A stretch of DNA of 64,000 bases from Vasconcelosia minhoensis LEGE 07310 (GCF_015207255.1 NZ_JADEXG010000001.1:143979-207978), one strand, 5' to 3'. Shown: positions 26,350 through 36,165, numbered from the stretch's first letter. Notes: generated from the sequence alone by a model not told the origin. Translations and numbers: made by a program.

Positions 26350-28905
26350 CTAAAAGGTGACTGAATAGCGCAGGCTCAGCGTGGTTCCTGGGGCTGCATA
26401 GCGCCGCTCTTCAGTAGCGCCGATACGCTCTTGAGAACTTACAGGTAGATACTGATTGTTGAGCAGATTTTCGATACCGAGGGTCAGTTTGCCACGGCCC
26501 AGCTGTAGGCTACTGAGAAAGTCGAGAGTCACATAGCCATCGATATCAAAACCGTCTACGTCGGCGTCGAAGGCGCGATCGCGTCCTCCCACTGCGAGTA
26601 ATTGCAGGCGATTGGTCCAACCAGGAGTCGTGTCATTTTCGACGTAAAATCCTACTTTATAGGGCTGTACCTGCACCGAGCTTAAGGCAAGAAACTCGCC
26701 GTCATCATCGACATCGTTTTCACCTTCATTCCAGCTAAAGTAGCCGCCGAGTCGCCAAACGTCACTGTGCTGCCAGTCTACAGTGGCTTCCACACCATAG
26801 TTGCGCTGAGGGGCTCTGACGAGTTCTGTCAATCCATCGGCACCGACCTGTAGGGCACTACCCAAATCTGACTCGTTGTAAAAGCCTGCCAGGCTCGCTT
26901 GCACCTGTCTAAATTCAGTGCGAATTCCAATTTCGTAACTGTTGACCTTTTGCGGTTCCAGGAAAAGATTATTATCAATGTCAAAATCAGGACCGACGGC
27001 ACCGAAAGCGGCACCTAAGCTGGGAATTGAGAAGCCTTGAGCAAAGTTGGTAAACAGTCCGATTGCGGGAATAGGGCGATAAATTACCCCCGCATTGAAT
27101 GAGATATCGTCGGCATCGCCGCTGCCACCTTCGCGCTCGCGGGGAAATCGAAAGGCGAGTTGATAATCATCCACTGAAAAGTCGAAGCTGTCGTAGCGTA
27201 GCCCCCCGCTGATTTGCCACTGTTCAGTGATATCCCAACGAGCTTGGGCAAATATCCCCAGGCTATTGAGGTCATATCGAGGGGATTGAGAAAGGCTTCG
27301 ATTTACAATATTCAACGTTTGGTCATCGTCGAAGGTGGCAGGGTCAGAAATGAGTAAGGGTCGCTCATTATCTTCCTGAGAATAATCTGCCCCCCATAGT
27401 AAACTTGCAGAATTGCCCAAGGGAGTTTCAAGCTGAACACGGGCTCCCCACTCTGAAGCATCTAAACTGGTTTGCCATAAGCGGGGAAAGAAGGCAGGAA
27501 ATGTCCCCGATCGCAGATCGGTGAACTGCTGAACAAGCTCGGTATCTCGATAATAGAGCTGGGCATCCAGTTGAGAATTGAGTAACTCAGCATGACGATA
27601 GGTGAGATTTAAGACATGGTTTGTCTGCTGGGGTTCTTCGTCGTAGTCAATTTCTCCAATTTGCAATGCCCTTGCCGTCTGTAATCCAGGAATGTCGAAG
27701 ACAATCGGATCAGAGGTAAACTCGGTTTCGACTTCCTCTTGGTAATAGCTGTAAGTGAACCCTAGTCGCTGCTGCTCGTCCAAGTCATACCCTAGCTTGG
27801 CGAGTATTCCCAGTCGATCCGTATCGGCGATGCCTGTCTCTGGGGGAATGCGATCGCCATTGGCGTCAAATTGTCCGTTGCGGATGTCGTAGGATACCGT
27901 AAGGCGGCCATCTGCGCGATCATCCGCTGCGGCTGCTCCGGCTTGAAAGTTATAGCCAAAACTATTCCCTTGAACCGAGGTCAGGCTCGTTTGCGTACCG
28001 ACGCCGACGTTATAGGCAACTCCCTCTTCGATTGGAGATCGCGTGATGATATTGATAATGCCCCCAGTCGCACCGTCGCCATAAATCGCACTCGGCCCCC
28101 GTACGACCTCAATGCGCTCGACAGCTGCCGGATCAATCACGCTCAGTTCAGTGGCAAATCCCGTATTCGGATTTTGTGGGATGCCATCAATCAAAATCAA
28201 TGCGGTGCGCCCTCTAAGGGACAGATTTCGGGTTCGGTTTTGCAATGTTGGGGGGCCGAGACCGGGTACCAGCTCTCCTAAGATGTCGGGTAGGTTGTTG
28301 GTAAACTGTGATTGTTGTTCGATCTCGTCGCGGGTAATGACGGTAACTGAACGTGGTACATCCAGGATGTCGGTTTCCGTACGGGTTGCAGTCACGACCA
28401 GTTGAATGGTGTCAGAGTCTTCTACCACAGTGGATGCGGTACCGGGCACAATGCTGAGCACCAAACTGCCATTCTCTACATTGGTTTGGACTTCCGGAGC
28501 AGCCTCGGTGCCCGTCACCGCAATCTGCACCCGATTATTGGGCAGCCCGGTCACCTGGATCAGGGCGATTCCCTCTATGGGGCTAAACTGTTCAGCAGCA
28601 GCCTCATCAGCTAAATTCAGTGTGGCGTTGGGAATTTCTACAATTAGCGCGTTGCCGGTGATTCGAGCCATCTCAGCCGGAAGCGCACCCTCAAACACCA
28701 GGATGACTTCCAAACCATTAGGAGTAGGGTGGATTTGAACATCTGTAATCGCAGCGGCTGCATCCATCTGAGCAAATTGATTGGCTATCGTCGGAGAGCG
28801 CTGAAGGTTTGAGTCTATTTCCAGGGTCTCAGCCCTCACCGGTGATGATACGGCGATCGCCATTAGGCTGAACACCCAAAAATTCCAGGCCTTCGAGATA
28901 GTCAT
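26350..28905 (-). CDS. AMIN-domain TonB-dependent siderophore receptor (module D)
   Basis: 851 residues from ATG at 28905 with signal MTISKAWNFWVFSLMAIAVS ending SPVRAET. An AMIN domain (about 50-155) is followed by IQLVVTATRTETDILDVPRS, a plug (SLRGRTALILIDGIPQNPN, GDGATGGIINIITR) and a barrel ending LRYSVTF. It has the same family and layout as the receptors of modules A, C, E and F. It is followed within 8 bp by its binding protein and preceded by regulator D, giving the cleanest araC-receptor-binding protein module in the window. Confidence 0.93.
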   Translation of the reverse strand: MTISKAWNFWVFSLMAIAVSSPVRAETLEIDSNLQRSPTIANQFAQMDAAAAITDVQIHPTPNGLEVILVFEGALPAEMARITGNALIVEIPNATLNLADEAAAEQFSPIEGIALIQVTGLPNNRVQIAVTGTEAAPEVQTNVENGSLVLSIVPGTASTVVEDSDTIQLVVTATRTETDILDVPRSVTVITRDEIEQQSQFTNNLPDILGELVPGLGPPTLQNRTRNLSLRGRTALILIDGIPQNPNTGFATELSVIDPAAVERIEVVRGPSAIYGDGATGGIINIITRSPIEEGVAYNVGVGTQTSLTSVQGNSFGYNFQAGAAAADDRADGRLTVSYDIRNGQFDANGDRIPPETGIADTDRLGILAKLGYDLDEQQRLGFTYSYYQEEVETEFTSDPIVFDIPGLQTARALQIGEIDYDEEPQQTNHVLNLTYRHAELLNSQLDAQLYYRDTELVQQFTDLRSGTFPAFFPRLWQTSLDASEWGARVQLETPLGNSASLLWGADYSQEDNERPLLISDPATFDDDQTLNIVNRSLSQSPRYDLNSLGIFAQARWDITEQWQISGGLRYDSFDFSVDDYQLAFRFPREREGGSGDADDISFNAGVIYRPIPAIGLFTNFAQGFSIPSLGAAFGAVGPDFDIDNNLFLEPQKVNSYEIGIRTEFRQVQASLAGFYNESDLGSALQVGADGLTELVRAPQRNYGVEATVDWQHSDVWRLGGYFSWNEGENDVDDDGEFLALSSVQVQPYKVGFYVENDTTPGWTNRLQLLAVGGRDRAFDADVDGFDIDGYVTLDFLSSLQLGRGKLTLGIENLLNNQYLPVSSQERIGATEERRYAAPGTTLSLRYSVTF

Positions 28906-28931
28906 ATGCCCTCACACCAATTGGGAAACAT

Positions 28932-29024
28932 TTGAGAATCGTTCTCAACATAATATCGTGGCTAGTGCAGGTTTGAAATGCGATCGCGTCTTCCAGCGGG
29001 ACTTCTTATGTCTCTTGGCGGGAC
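28932..29024 (-). promoter_or_regulatory. Receptor D promoter: perfect 22-bp repeat pair and best iron-box palindrome
   Basis: TTGAGAATCGTTCTCAA (28932-28948) is a perfect 7-3-7 inverted repeat close to the GAGAATCATTCTC form of bacterial Fur boxes. AGCGGGACTT (from 28995) and GGCGGGACTT (from 29017) are spaced exactly 22 bp and lie just upstream of a weak -35. A TATTAT -10 immediately precedes the palindrome, so repressor binding would cover the start of transcription. Confidence 0.65.
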
Positions 29025-29141
29025 TTTTTGAGATCACTGGCCGGGGCTCAGCTAATCGGATCGCGATAGCTAGAGTTAGAAACCGTTGAGGATTTGAGGA
29101 TCTGATTCAGACCTTATCTCTGAAAACTTCACCCCTGTCCG

Positions 29142-30170
29142 TCATCCATCAAAATTTCCTTGATGCAGCACATTCCTCGTTCGCGTTTGGCTCGGTGCCA
29201 TCTTGAATTTTTTCTTAAATGCCGCTACAAAAGAGCTACGACTGGCATAGCCAACGTATTGGGCCACCTCCTGCACGCTGAGATCCCCTGCCAGTAAAAG
29301 CTGCTGCGCCTGCTCCATTCGATAGCGGTGCAGATAGCCAAACACAGTGGTTCCAAATACCTGACGAAACCCCTGCTTCAGCTTTCGATCATTAATTTGT
29401 ACCTGTCGAGCCAACTCCAATAACGAAGGTGGACGAGCAATATTTCGCAGCAAGATATCTCGGGCCTGATAGATTCGATCGACATCCTGGCGCGGTAATT
29501 CTGGGGTGAAGGTAGCTTGAGGAGTTGTCAGCAACGCTTCGATTTGAAAAGCCATTAGTTCTAGCACCTTGCTCTCCAGATAAAACTGTCGAGTGATGCC
29601 CCGATAAGGGCACTGAAATATCTGTCGAATCACCCGCTGCATTGTCGGCGGCGTCATTCTGCTCAGATGCAGTCGAACGAACTTGGGCGCTTCGACCACG
29701 GATTGCAAATCTGAAGGTGGCTCAGCTACGCGGCTATGGCTTAACTGTAGAAATACCTCTGGAGCCATACGGATAATGAGCTGATGAAGGCGCTGATGAG
29801 CTGGATATTCTTCGGTTTCTGCCGTCCCTGGTAAGCAATAAAGGTAATGTCTGCCCGCCATTTCTTCTTTAACATCTCCTAATCCTGTATTGCAGACTCG
29901 ACACTTTCCTGCCAAATAAAAGTTAGCGGTCAGCGGCATGTTTTGAGCGTGCTGCTGAATTTCGTGGATCTGATTCTGGCGTTTGGTCACATCAGAAAGA
30001 ACAAGCTGTAGCCCCGGACGTAGCTCAATTTCATGCCAATACCCGTGCCCTAACGGTGGCGGCAGCTCAAAGAAGCGCTCCGAGGCATCGGCATAGTCAG
30101 CGACCGGATTGCGATCGCGGTAGCTCTGCAAAATCTCTTGAACCTGATGCCCTGTTAACGTTTTAGTCAT
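29142..30170 (-). CDS. AraC-family regulator, PchR-like (module D)
   Basis: 342 residues starting MTKTLTGHQVQEILQSYRDR. It has the family sensor domain (LGHGYWHEIELRPGLQLVLS) and the double helix-turn-helix (LLELARQVQINDRKLKQGF, VQEVAQYVGYASRSSFVAAF). FGTTVFGYLHRYRMEQAQQL is shared with the other regulators. The gene ends 236 bp before the module D receptor start, and the repeat pair lies in that gap, which supports it as the activator of that receptor. Confidence 0.9.
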   Translation of the reverse strand: MTKTLTGHQVQEILQSYRDRNPVADYADASERFFELPPPLGHGYWHEIELRPGLQLVLSDVTKRQNQIHEIQQHAQNMPLTANFYLAGKCRVCNTGLGDVKEEMAGRHYLYCLPGTAETEEYPAHQRLHQLIIRMAPEVFLQLSHSRVAEPPSDLQSVVEAPKFVRLHLSRMTPPTMQRVIRQIFQCPYRGITRQFYLESKVLELMAFQIEALLTTPQATFTPELPRQDVDRIYQARDILLRNIARPPSLLELARQVQINDRKLKQGFRQVFGTTVFGYLHRYRMEQAQQLLLAGDLSVQEVAQYVGYASRSSFVAAFKKKFKMAPSQTRTRNVLHQGNFDG

Positions 30171-30196
30171 TTATTCAGCCGTCGCCTCCAATCCTT

Positions 30197-30226
30197 CCGC
30201 TATAGCACTCACCGCTATAGCACTCA
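30197..30226. repeat. Two tandem copies of a 15-bp sequence
   Basis: CCGCTATAGCACTCA occurs twice in direct succession (30197-30211, 30212-30226), 27 bp upstream of regulator D. It could be a protein site or chance slippage. The rest of the 30171-30532 gap has one TTTCTCAATTAA (30446-30457) of the iron-box type. Confidence 0.4.
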
Positions 30227-30279
30227 AATTTTTCCGAGCAGAAATGGTGAACTATGGGTTCTGATGCTGCGATGTCTTT

Positions 30280-30369
30280 CTAGGTGACATTCTGCGCCAA
30301 CTGAGTCAGTCCTGATGGCGTCTGGATTAGCAAAATGAGAGCCCCTAGCAGTGACACAGTGACAGCCAT
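30280..30369 (-). other. Possible tiny membrane peptide or remnant (29 residues)
   Basis: The minus-strand frame from ATG at 30369 gives MAVTVSLLGALILLIQTPSG, then LTQLAQNVT and a stop at 30280. Fifteen residues are strongly hydrophobic, enough for one membrane helix. There is no ribosome site I trust and the frame continues a little upstream, so it may be debris. No homologue is recognised. Confidence 0.2.
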
Positions 30370-30532
30370 CAGATCGATCAATGACGTTCATCAAGGAAAC
30401 CGCTCCAATAGTTACGTCTCGCGGATCATACCATAATCGAGAAAGTTTCTCAATTAACTGATAGCAGCTTGAGCTCGAACTGATTGGGTGCGCCAGTAGT
30501 CACGCCGTTTGTCCATCACCGCTTATTCAGAA

Positions 30533-32302
30533 TTATTCTGTCTTTCCCATGTGTAAAAGCTGGGCAAAGCGAGACCGGGGATTGTTGAGCAAAGTGGCGC
30601 GATCGCCATATTCCACCACCTGCCCCTGCTCCAGAATCAAAATCTGATCCGCTCGCTCTACCGTTTTCAGCCGATGGGCGATGATGATTCCCGTGCGGTG
30701 CTCTAACAGCCGGTCTACTGCCCGCTCAATCAGCTGCTCCGTCAGCGGGTCGAGCCGGGAGGAGGCTTCGTCTAGCATAACCAGCCCTGGATCCTTGAGA
30801 AATACCCGCGCAAATGCGAGCAGCTGGGCCTGCCCCGCCGAGACGCCACCGCTGTCTGCCCCCAACTGCGTATCTAGTCCCTGCGGCAGTGCCTTTAGCC
30901 AGGGCATCAAGCCCAGTGCCTCTAAGGTTTCCAAAATGGAGTCATCTGAAACGTGGGGGTCAAAGAAGGTGAGATTATTGCGGACTGTTGTCTGAAAGAG
31001 CTGTACCTCCTGAGTCACCATTCCCACATGCTGCGGTAATGCCCTCAGCGGCACCTGAGCGATATCGACGCCGCCCAGACAAATGCGCCCCTGCTGAATG
31101 TCATAGAGCCGAAGCAAGAGGCGGGCCAGGGTGCTTTTGCCGCTGCCGGTGCGCCCAATCAGGCCCAGAGTCTGGCCAGCAGGCAGGTAGAAGGTGAGGT
31201 TTTGAAGCGTATACTCCCCAGCCTCCCATTCCCCTATTCTCCTGCTCCCCTGCTCTACATACCCAAACCCAACGCCCTCAAATGATACCGACAGCGCCCC
31301 TTTAGGCAAAACGGCCTGTCCCTCGGATCGAAGCTGACTCTGGTGACTCAGCAAATCCTGAACCCGTTGAAAGCTGGCGGCGGCTTGCTGAAACTGTTCG
31401 AGTTCTTCGCGAATGCGTTCGATCGGATCTTGCAGCAGGGTGGCGTAGTAGAACAGCAGATAGACCGTACCGATGGTGATGGCGTTGCGATTCCAGAGAT
31501 AGGCTCCGAGGGCAAGAGCGATCGCATTTCCCAAGGTAAATAGGCCGACGGTGCTACCCCAGAGCAGAGTGCTGGTAAAGCGAGCTTTGTGAAAGGCGGC
31601 CAGCCAGCGCCGCAGAATCTGGTAGAGCCGATTCATCACGTAGCCAACGGCACCGTTGGCGCGGATATCTTCCAGGCCACTCAGATGCTCGGCGACAAAG
31701 CCATAGAATTCGGCGCTGATTTGGCGATAGGTGCGCCAGGGGCCAACGGCTAGGGCCTGGAGTCGGGCCAAAATGCCCAGAGCCATTAAGGCAAATAGGC
31801 TCAGCCCCAGCCCCGCTCGCCAGTCTTCCAGCCACAGCATAACCAGCACGCCGACGACCAGTAGCCCATTGCCGATCACCTGCAGCACAAACTGAGAGAA
31901 AAAGCGGGAGAGCGCATCGACGTCGCCATCGACGCGCTCAATCAGCTCGCCGGGAGTGTGAGCCTTGTGAAAGGCCAGATCGAGATTCAGGCAGTGCTCT
32001 ACCAGGTCCAAGCGGAGGGCGTTGGTGGCGCTCCAGGCGACGGTTTCGCCAAAGTAGGTGGAGGCAATCGTCAGCCCTTGGCGAATAATTGCGATCGCCA
32101 TAAACCCCAAAGCAGCTCCCACCAGAATCCGCTGTGCTCCCCCGGCTACCGCCGTATCGATGAAGTAGCGCAAAATCTGGGGGTTAATTAACTGCAACCC
32201 AATCCCGCTCAGCAATGTAACAGATAGCCAGAATACCCGACCCCGCTGGGGTTTAAGGTAGGTGGCTAACAGCTGACGGTAGGAATGACTCGATCCACCC
32301 AT
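30533..32302 (-). CDS. ABC exporter, membrane and ATPase domains fused
   Basis: About 589 residues from ATG at 32302 (a TTG at 32329 is possible). Six membrane segments occupy the first ~310 residues. The ATPase has Walker A GRTGSGKST, Q-loop VTQEVQLF, signature VSAGQ (normally LSGGQ), Walker B LVMLDEAS and switch IIAHRL. It is the last gene after receptor and binding protein of module E, so export of the siderophore or recycling of the iron-free ligand is a reasonable guess; exporters of this half-transporter type act as dimers. A decayed relative of its N-terminus lies at 41797-42027. Confidence 0.9.
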   Translation of the reverse strand: MGGSSHSYRQLLATYLKPQRGRVFWLSVTLLSGIGLQLINPQILRYFIDTAVAGGAQRILVGAALGFMAIAIIRQGLTIASTYFGETVAWSATNALRLDLVEHCLNLDLAFHKAHTPGELIERVDGDVDALSRFFSQFVLQVIGNGLLVVGVLVMLWLEDWRAGLGLSLFALMALGILARLQALAVGPWRTYRQISAEFYGFVAEHLSGLEDIRANGAVGYVMNRLYQILRRWLAAFHKARFTSTLLWGSTVGLFTLGNAIALALGAYLWNRNAITIGTVYLLFYYATLLQDPIERIREELEQFQQAAASFQRVQDLLSHQSQLRSEGQAVLPKGALSVSFEGVGFGYVEQGSRRIGEWEAGEYTLQNLTFYLPAGQTLGLIGRTGSGKSTLARLLLRLYDIQQGRICLGGVDIAQVPLRALPQHVGMVTQEVQLFQTTVRNNLTFFDPHVSDDSILETLEALGLMPWLKALPQGLDTQLGADSGGVSAGQAQLLAFARVFLKDPGLVMLDEASSRLDPLTEQLIERAVDRLLEHRTGIIIAHRLKTVERADQILILEQGQVVEYGDRATLLNNPRSRFAQLLHMGKTE

Positions 32303-32367
32303 GTAATTACAGTCCCGCAGTAGCCCCAAGCCAGTAGCTTAGCGAGAATAGAGACTCTGAAGGAGTC

Positions 32368-33357
32368 CTAACCGGAGTTTTTTGGCTCACTGCCGGAAGG
32401 ATTCAATATGTATTGCTCCACATCGTCCAATATCCAGTCGGCTGCCAGGGGGCTATTGCCTGCACCCCAGTAGTGCCCCACCCGATACACCCGATTCTGC
32501 TGCACCGCTTGTAAGGTCTGCCAGAGCGGGTCAGAGCGAAGCTCCTCCAATTCGGCAGCCGCAGCGGCGGCAATCTCTGGAGTAGCTCCAAAGGTGGACA
32601 TAAAAATAATATCGCCGTCAGCCTGGGGCAGCGCTTCACGGCTGATCAGCTTGACAAAAGGGGGCTGGTCGGGAGCTCCTTCATTTTGCGAAGGCGGGCG
32701 AGCAAGTCCCAGATCTGACAGAATAGAGCCGCCGAAGCAGTTTTTCAAATACAGCCCAATCTGGCCGGATTGAGCCAGTACTCGCACCAGAGACACCTGG
32801 ATCTGCTGCCGCTCTTCACCCAGGCGAGCCTTCAAGTCCTCTATCCGCTGCTGATACTCCGCTAAAACCGCCGCTGCTTCCGCCTCCATCCCTAGAACTT
32901 CACCATGAAAGCGAAAAGGGCGCTGCCAGTCGGCGGTAGTCTGCATGTCAAATACTACGGTAGGGGCAATGACGGTCAGTTTGTCGTAGATGGTTTCGGC
33001 ATCCCAGACACTAACGATGATTAAATCGGGCTGGAGAGCAGCAACGGCTTCTAAATTGATCTGCTCACTCTGTCCCAGCCGCTGGGCTTCAGGCACCCGA
33101 TCTGAAATTTGCTGCAGCAAATTGTTGGGCACGCCGACCGGCCTGACCCCCAAAGAAAGCAAATCACCAACGGAGGTATGGTCAAGCGCAACAATCCGGG
33201 CTGGCCGAGCCGGAACACAGGTTTCTCCCATGGGATGCGGCACCACCCGGCAGTCTGCTAGGGAACCAGGCACCGTCGAGGCCGGCTGACAGGCCATAAT
33301 TCCCAGTGCCACAGCGGCAGCTAGCAGCCAGTACCCGTTCAAGCGTAACTTGATCAC
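32368..33357 (-). CDS. FecB-like ferric-siderophore-binding lipoprotein (module E)
   Basis: 329 residues. Lipobox IMAC with Cys23, HPMGETCVPARPARIVALD, LQPDLIIVSVWD, and C-terminal WGAGNSPLAADWILDDVEQY. It starts 61 bp after the receptor gene and ends 65 bp before the exporter. The last codons (PSGSEPKNSG) are also recognisable, with a stop mutation, at 42095-42130, evidence that a second copy of this gene pair once existed. Confidence 0.9.
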   Translation of the reverse strand: MIKLRLNGYWLLAAAVALGIMACQPASTVPGSLADCRVVPHPMGETCVPARPARIVALDHTSVGDLLSLGVRPVGVPNNLLQQISDRVPEAQRLGQSEQINLEAVAALQPDLIIVSVWDAETIYDKLTVIAPTVVFDMQTTADWQRPFRFHGEVLGMEAEAAAVLAEYQQRIEDLKARLGEERQQIQVSLVRVLAQSGQIGLYLKNCFGGSILSDLGLARPPSQNEGAPDQPPFVKLISREALPQADGDIIFMSTFGATPEIAAAAAAELEELRSDPLWQTLQAVQQNRVYRVGHYWGAGNSPLAADWILDDVEQYILNPSGSEPKNSG

Positions 33358-33418
33358 ACCATACCTCTTCTACATACTCTCTCGTCTACCCTTTCACTCT
33401 CCCATTCGCCTAGCCTGC

Positions 33419-35998
33419 TCAGAATGTGGCCCGATAGCCAACCGTCACCGTGCGCCCTGGTGCAGCTGTGCCAAAATTCTCGAACGGGCCATCGACTCGA
33501 AAGAGCTGGTCATACGCCGTAAAATACTGGTTATCTAGCAGATTGAGAATGCCAATTTGCAGCTCTCCTGGCCCCACCTGGATACTGCTGATGTAGTTCA
33601 GCACAGCGTAGCTAGAGATGGGAGCAGAATCAATTCCAGCCTCAAAGGCGCGATCGCGACTGCCCACATAGAGCAGCTGTAGCCGATTGCGCCAGCCCGG
33701 AGTGGTTTGATTTTCTAGATAGGCCGTGAGCTTCAGGGGCGAAATGTCAAACCCGCTAAAGGGCAGAAAGCCCTCGTCGTCATCAGCAAAGTCAGCCTCG
33801 CCTTCTGCCCAGCTCAGCGTACTGCCCAGCCGCCAGTTCCGGCCAGGCTGCCAGTCTACCGTCGCTTCTACGCCATAGACCCGCTCTGGTGCCCGCTCTA
33901 GCTCGAAGAAATTATCCCCATCGGTATCGACGAAAGCTGAGCCTAAGTTTGACTGATTGTAGAACCCGGCCAGACTCGCCTGTACGGTGTCCCACTCACC
34001 CCGTAACCCCAGCTCAAAGTTGTCCACTTTTTGCGGCTGCAAGTCTTCGATTCCTTCGTCAAAGCGAAATCCTTCCGAGGGTGCGAATAGCACGTCGGCA
34101 AAGCTCGGGACAGAGTAGCCCTGAGCAAAGCTGGCAAACAGGCCCAGCTCGTCGGTAACGCGGTACAGCCCCCCCAGGTTAAATACCACATCGTCAAACC
34201 GCTGACTGCCCCCTTGAATGTCGTCACCAAAAAGGGTCGTGTAGTCGTCAACTGAAACTGAAAAGTTTTCGTAGCGCAGCCCGCCCTGTAAAGCGACGCG
34301 ATCGCTGATGTCCCACTGAGCCTGAGCAAACAGCCCCAGACTGTCCAGCTCGTAAGGCGGCACCACGATCACCTCATCAATCTTTTGGTAAACTCGGCCC
34401 CCGCTGGCATCGAAAACATTGGGGTCAAACAGGTTACGCGTGGAGCTAGTGTGCTCTTGGGAATAATCGACTCCCCACAGTAGACTTAAGGATTCGGCCA
34501 GCGGAGAATCGACTTGCAGCCGCGTTCCCCAGTTTTCCAATTCCAGCCGTCCCTGAAAAATACCCTGATTTCGCAGTCTGCGATCGCGCGGGTCGCTCTG
34601 TACCTCATTGTCACGGTAGTAGAGCTGGCCCTGCAGCTGGCTGCCCCAGAAATTCTCGTTGGCGTAGCTTAGGCTGAACAGAGCATTTCGATCCATCTGG
34701 GGGTCAGCCCCGATAAACTCAATGCCGTCTTCAAACACTCGGGCCTGAGGCTTTTGTAAGCCTGGCATTGCTGTAATGTCTGGGTCGGAAATCGCATCGG
34801 TATCGCGGCTGGTATCGTAATAGTTGGCGCTGAGCTGCAGCCGCTCCCGCGAGTTCAGATCCCAGCCTAGTCTGCCATAGAGGTTAAAGGTTTCGCTTTC
34901 GCTGGTGCCCTGCACCGTGGGAATGCGATCGCCCTCAGCATCAAAATCAGCTCCCGTATACTCGCGAGAGAAATTAAGGGCTAGATCGGAATCCGCATCA
35001 TTTCCCGAAAAGCCCGCGCCAAAGTAGTTACCCAAGCTTTCCTCGGGCAGGCTACCCAGGGCTGCGCTCACCCCGCCCTCCACCGTGGCGCTGCGGCCAG
35101 GCTGATCGGCCTGACGAGTAATAATATTGATTACTCCGCCTGTAGCCCCCTGCCCGTAGACGGCTGACGGTCCCCGCACCACTTCAATCCGCTCGACTGC
35201 CGAAGGGGCAATGGTGCGGAGTTCTCGGCCAAAAAAGCTGCTAGCGTTAGTCGTTTGGGGGACGCCGTCGATCAGCACCAGCGGGGCTCGACCGCGAAAA
35301 GAGTTCGACGTATCGCTAAAGGCCCGTCCGCTAGGCGGGCCAAATCCCGGCACCGTAAAGGCCAGAATATCCTGCAAATCCCGGGATAGCGCTGTCTGCG
35401 CCTCAATTTCTTCCCGCGTAATCACCGTAACTGAGCGGGGGATATCGAGCGGGTCTTCTTCGGTCCGGGTGGCGGTGACGACGACGCGTAAGGGCGCGGC
35501 ATCCTCAGCCTGAACGGTGGCGGTTCCGGCGGCCAGGCCAATGCTCAGGCGACCCGCTTCACTGCTGAGGTTGACTGCTGGCGCTGCCTCAATGCCAGTG
35601 ACTGAAATGCGGACTGTGCGCTCATCTAGGGCTGTAACGCTAATGTAAGCCAGGCCCTCACCCGGGCTGACCGCTTGAAACTCGCTTCCATCCGGTAGGG
35701 CCAGTACCGCATTAGGAATTTCCAGAATCAGGGCATTGCCTTCCGTCGAAGTCGTGGGAGAAAGCGTACTCCCCGAAGCAGTTTCGATGACGAGCTGAGC
35801 TCCTGCAGCCGTTTGATCGATCCGAATCGCTGTGATTTCAGCTAGAGTGCCTTGGGCTATCTCTCTTTCCTCAATACTTTCTACAGTTTCCATTGCGCCG
35901 GGCTGAATCGTCGCTCCACTCTGAGGCTCAGCCCAGGCCGACTGAGCTAAAAGGATGGAGAAACTAGCGGCAATCCAGAGACCGCGTTGCACTTGCAT
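33419..35998 (-). CDS. AMIN-domain TonB-dependent siderophore receptor (module E)
   Basis: About 859 residues from ATG at 35998, chosen because AGGG lies 8 bp upstream and the signal MQVQRGLWIAASFSILLAQS then follows directly. ATGs at 36004 and further up to 36073 are alternatives, the last lying in the promoter. An AMIN domain precedes LRVVVTATRTEEDPLDIPRS, a plug (FRGRAPLVLIDGVPQTTN, GQGATGGVINIITR) and a barrel ending VGYRATF. The downstream order is binding protein then exporter. Confidence 0.92.
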   Translation of the reverse strand: MQVQRGLWIAASFSILLAQSAWAEPQSGATIQPGAMETVESIEEREIAQGTLAEITAIRIDQTAAGAQLVIETASGSTLSPTTSTEGNALILEIPNAVLALPDGSEFQAVSPGEGLAYISVTALDERTVRISVTGIEAAPAVNLSSEAGRLSIGLAAGTATVQAEDAAPLRVVVTATRTEEDPLDIPRSVTVITREEIEAQTALSRDLQDILAFTVPGFGPPSGRAFSDTSNSFRGRAPLVLIDGVPQTTNASSFFGRELRTIAPSAVERIEVVRGPSAVYGQGATGGVINIITRQADQPGRSATVEGGVSAALGSLPEESLGNYFGAGFSGNDADSDLALNFSREYTGADFDAEGDRIPTVQGTSESETFNLYGRLGWDLNSRERLQLSANYYDTSRDTDAISDPDITAMPGLQKPQARVFEDGIEFIGADPQMDRNALFSLSYANENFWGSQLQGQLYYRDNEVQSDPRDRRLRNQGIFQGRLELENWGTRLQVDSPLAESLSLLWGVDYSQEHTSSTRNLFDPNVFDASGGRVYQKIDEVIVVPPYELDSLGLFAQAQWDISDRVALQGGLRYENFSVSVDDYTTLFGDDIQGGSQRFDDVVFNLGGLYRVTDELGLFASFAQGYSVPSFADVLFAPSEGFRFDEGIEDLQPQKVDNFELGLRGEWDTVQASLAGFYNQSNLGSAFVDTDGDNFFELERAPERVYGVEATVDWQPGRNWRLGSTLSWAEGEADFADDDEGFLPFSGFDISPLKLTAYLENQTTPGWRNRLQLLYVGSRDRAFEAGIDSAPISSYAVLNYISSIQVGPGELQIGILNLLDNQYFTAYDQLFRVDGPFENFGTAAPGRTVTVGYRATF

Positions 35999-36057
35999 TG
36001 ACATAACCCTACACACCAAGAGAAAGAGCGAGATTGGCATATCCGTTACCGCCCAGG

Positions 36058-36149
36058 TAAGAATCTTTCTCAAGAGAATACAGAACTTTGGGGTGCCGCT
36101 AAAGTCAAAAATGTGCCTCAGCCGGAATAAGATGTGCCCGTAGCGGAAT
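36058..36149 (-). promoter_or_regulatory. Receptor E promoter: 18-bp repeats at 21-bp spacing and TTCTCAA element
   Basis: ATGTGCCTCAGCCGGAAT (36111-36128) and ATGTGCCCGTAGCGGAAT (36132-36149) are direct repeats with a 21-bp period, the longest of the operator pairs found here. TTTCTCAAGAGAA at 36067-36079 is the iron-box-like element between the repeats and the gene. Confidence 0.6.
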
Positions 36150-36165
36150 GAATGGGACCGAGTCC

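Noticed and set aside
30171..30532. Search for tRNA, riboswitch or small RNA in the larger gaps (30171-30532, 37162-37522, 41176-41796, 54104-54829)
   Set aside because: I could not find a cloverleaf or a known riboswitch core by eye; only repeats and promoter-like elements.
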